Assembly (NCBI RefSeq): GCF_030373225.1
Contig: NZ_JAUCZG010000049.1
Location: forward strand, 1 to 40,356
DNA: 40,356 bases
From: Hydrogenophaga sp.
Lineage (GTDB): Bacteria > Pseudomonadota > Gammaproteobacteria > Burkholderiales > Burkholderiaceae_C
Direction: 5' to 3'
The translations under genes and the position numbers were made by a program. Below are positions 38,667-40,356 of this stretch, piece after piece. The notes under the pieces were generated by a model, which worked only from the letters and a program-made list of their open reading frames with translations, did not search any database and had not been told where the DNA came from. The stretch's first letter is position 1. Every line of letters begins with the position of its first letter.

Positions 38667-40286
38667 TCACACGCCTTTGGCGAACACCAGCCCCGCGTGC
38701 TCGCGCATGGCGTGGAACTTGATCTTCGGCCAGTTGGCCTCCACCGCGCGCAGCGTGGCCGCGTGGTCCACCAGCAGCGTGGGGGCGTCCACCGCGTCCA
38801 GTGCCACCCGGTGGCTGTTGGCGTCGATGAACTTCTTGAGTTCGATCTCGCCGCCGTCCTCGGGCGCACAGGTCACCCAGCGCGCCACCTGGTAGGGGCT
38901 GTTCATGATGCGGGCCTTCACGCCGTATTCGTGTTCCAGCCGGTGGGCCACCACCTCGAACTGAAGCTGGCCCACCGCACCGAGCAGCAGCACCGAGCCG
39001 GCCACCGGGCGAAACACCTGGATCGCACCCTCTTCACCGAGCTGGGTCAGCCCGGCGCGCAGCTGCTTGCTGCGCAGCGGGTCGGCCACTTCCACGCTGC
39101 GGATGATTTCCGGCGCGAAGAAGGGCAGGCCGGTGAATTGCAGGCTCTCGCCTTCGGTCAGCGTGTCGCCCAGCTGCAGCACGCCGTGGTTCGGGATGCC
39201 GATGATGTCGCCGGCAAAGGCTTCGTCGAGCAGCTCGCGGCGCTGTGAGAGAAAACTCACCACGGTGTTGGGCCGCAGGTCCTTGCCGGAGCGCACCACC
39301 TTGAGCTTCATGCCGCGTTCGAAATGGCCGCTGGCCACCCTCACGAAGGCGATGCGGTCGCGGTGCGCCGGGTCCATGTTGGCCTGGATCTTGAAAACGA
39401 CGCCGCTGAATTTCGGCTCGTCGGGGTGCACGGTGCGCTGGATGGCCGGGCGGTCGCCGGGCGGCGGTGCCAGGTCCACCAGCGCGTCGAGTACCTCGCG
39501 CACGCCGAAGTTGTTGACCGCCGAGCCGAACAGCATCGGCGTTTGTTTGCCCGCGAGGAACAGCGCCTCGTCGAACGCTGGCGATGCGCCCGCCACCAGT
39601 TCCAGCTCGTCGCGTGCCTGCTCGAACTCCGAGCCGAAGCGCTTCACGCTCTCGGGGTTGTTCAGCCCCACCAGCACGTCTTCGTCGCCGCCGCGGCGGT
39701 CTTCGCCGGCGGCGAACACACGCATCTGGTCGGTGCGGCGGTCGAACACGCCGCGGAAGGTCTTGCCCATGCCCACCGGCCAGGTGAAGGGCACCACCGT
39801 CATGCCCAGCTCCCGCTCGATTTCATCCATCAGGTCCAGCGGGGCCTGCACCTCGCGGTCCATCTTGTTCACGAAAGTCAGGATGGGCGTGTTGCGCGCA
39901 CGGCAGACCTGCAGCAGTCGCCGCGTCTGCGGCTCCACACCGTTGCCGGCGTCGATCACCATCAGGGCGGCGTCCACGGCGGTCAACACGCGGTAGGTGT
40001 CCTCGCTGAAGTCCTGGTGACCCGGGGTGTCGAGCAGGTTGATCACGCAGTCGCGGTATTCCATCTGCATCACCGAGGAAGCCACGGAAATGCCACGCTG
40101 CTTCTCGATCTCCATCCAGTCGCTGGTGGCGTGGCGCGCGGCCTTGCGCGCCTTCACGCTGCCGGCGATGTTGATCGCGCCGGAGAACAGCAGCAGCTTC
40201 TCGGTGAGGGTGGTCTTGCCCGCGTCGGGGTGGGAAATGATGGCGAAGGTGCGGCGCCGGCGCACCTGTTGGGAAAGTTCGGACAT
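38667..40286 (-). CDS. prfC: Peptide chain release factor 3
   Basis: RF3 is a translational GTPase that recycles RF1/RF2 after termination. The 539-aa protein has G1 SHPDAGKTTLTEK (18-30), G3 LLDTPGHQDFSED (84-96), G4 VNKMDRE (139-145), followed by domain II (FSGVVFKIQANMDPAHRDR) and domain III (GVKARIMNSPYQVARWVTCA). The ISVASSVMQMEY switch I region is typical of RF3. ATG 40286 begins MSELSQQVRRRRTFAIISHP. Convergent with purN with no gap. A dispersed repeat begins 16 bases upstream of its start. Confidence 0.97.
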   Translation of the reverse strand: MSELSQQVRRRRTFAIISHPDAGKTTLTEKLLLFSGAINIAGSVKARKAARHATSDWMEIEKQRGISVASSVMQMEYRDCVINLLDTPGHQDFSEDTYRVLTAVDAALMVIDAGNGVEPQTRRLLQVCRARNTPILTFVNKMDREVQAPLDLMDEIERELGMTVVPFTWPVGMGKTFRGVFDRRTDQMRVFAAGEDRRGGDEDVLVGLNNPESVKRFGSEFEQARDELELVAGASPAFDEALFLAGKQTPMLFGSAVNNFGVREVLDALVDLAPPPGDRPAIQRTVHPDEPKFSGVVFKIQANMDPAHRDRIAFVRVASGHFERGMKLKVVRSGKDLRPNTVVSFLSQRRELLDEAFAGDIIGIPNHGVLQLGDTLTEGESLQFTGLPFFAPEIIRSVEVADPLRSKQLRAGLTQLGEEGAIQVFRPVAGSVLLLGAVGQLQFEVVAHRLEHEYGVKARIMNSPYQVARWVTCAPEDGGEIELKKFIDANSHRVALDAVDAPTLLVDHAATLRAVEANWPKIKFHAMREHAGLVFAKGV

Positions 40287-40302
40287 AGCCGGCGATTATC
40301 GG

Positions 40303-40356
40303 GCCCCCACGCTCCCCCGCTGCGCGAGGTCCGCTGCCCCCCGAGGGGGCTGGGCC
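40303..40356. repeat. Dispersed palindromic element, copy running off the window end
   Basis: GCCCCCACGCTCCCCCGC followed by the CCCCCCGAGGGGGCTGGGCC core, nearly identical to the second copy at 24155. It sits 17 bases upstream of prfC and continues beyond the window. Confidence 0.8.

Overview
The window is GC-rich chromosomal DNA from a betaproteobacterium. The gene content (yajC-secD-secF, ileS-lspA, ribF, a long fused indolepyruvate ferredoxin oxidoreductase, paired acyl-CoA dehydrogenases, prfC) and the dispersed CCCCCGAGGGGG-type intergenic repeats suggest Burkholderiales, family Comamonadaceae, perhaps Hydrogenophaga-like. The taxon is inferred from gene content and style; no marker gene was compared.

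Layout. Positions 1-212 are the 3' end of a group II intron (domains V and VI). It abuts an M48 metalloprotease gene with no non-intron start codon inside the window. On the minus strand follow a DUF1631 gene split by an in-frame TGA, the Sec accessory operon yajC-secD-secF, and a 1199-aa indolepyruvate ferredoxin oxidoreductase divergent from an Lrp/AsnC regulator. From 11549 to 16753 a six-gene plus-strand cluster encodes four small exported proteins, a PapD-like periplasmic chaperone and a 661-aa outer-membrane protein with a C-terminal SdrD-B-like domain. It looks like a chaperone-dependent surface appendage or secretion locus without a classical usher, and it is the best candidate for an undescribed system here.

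From 16776 to 25187 come mltA (sharing a CATG start with a small membrane protein), an orphan FixJ-type response regulator, four tandem 83-bp repeats, a glutathione S-transferase, a CsoR/FrmR-family regulator lacking copper ligands, an NAD(P)-binding epimerase-like protein, a Slt-type lytic transglycosylase, 5-formyltetrahydrofolate cyclo-ligase and an EamA transporter. From 25309 to 40286 the genes are mostly housekeeping: quinone oxidoreductase, a class V aminotransferase, a Na/Pi cotransporter with a PhoU-like tail, lspA, ileS, ribF, an HNH nuclease, two acyl-CoA dehydrogenases, a YceH-family protein, purN and prfC. No tRNA, rRNA or CRISPR array was seen. Coding density is high, and most non-coding stretches hold palindromic repeats. 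Very long open frames lie antisense to several genes, as expected at this GC content, and are treated as shadows.
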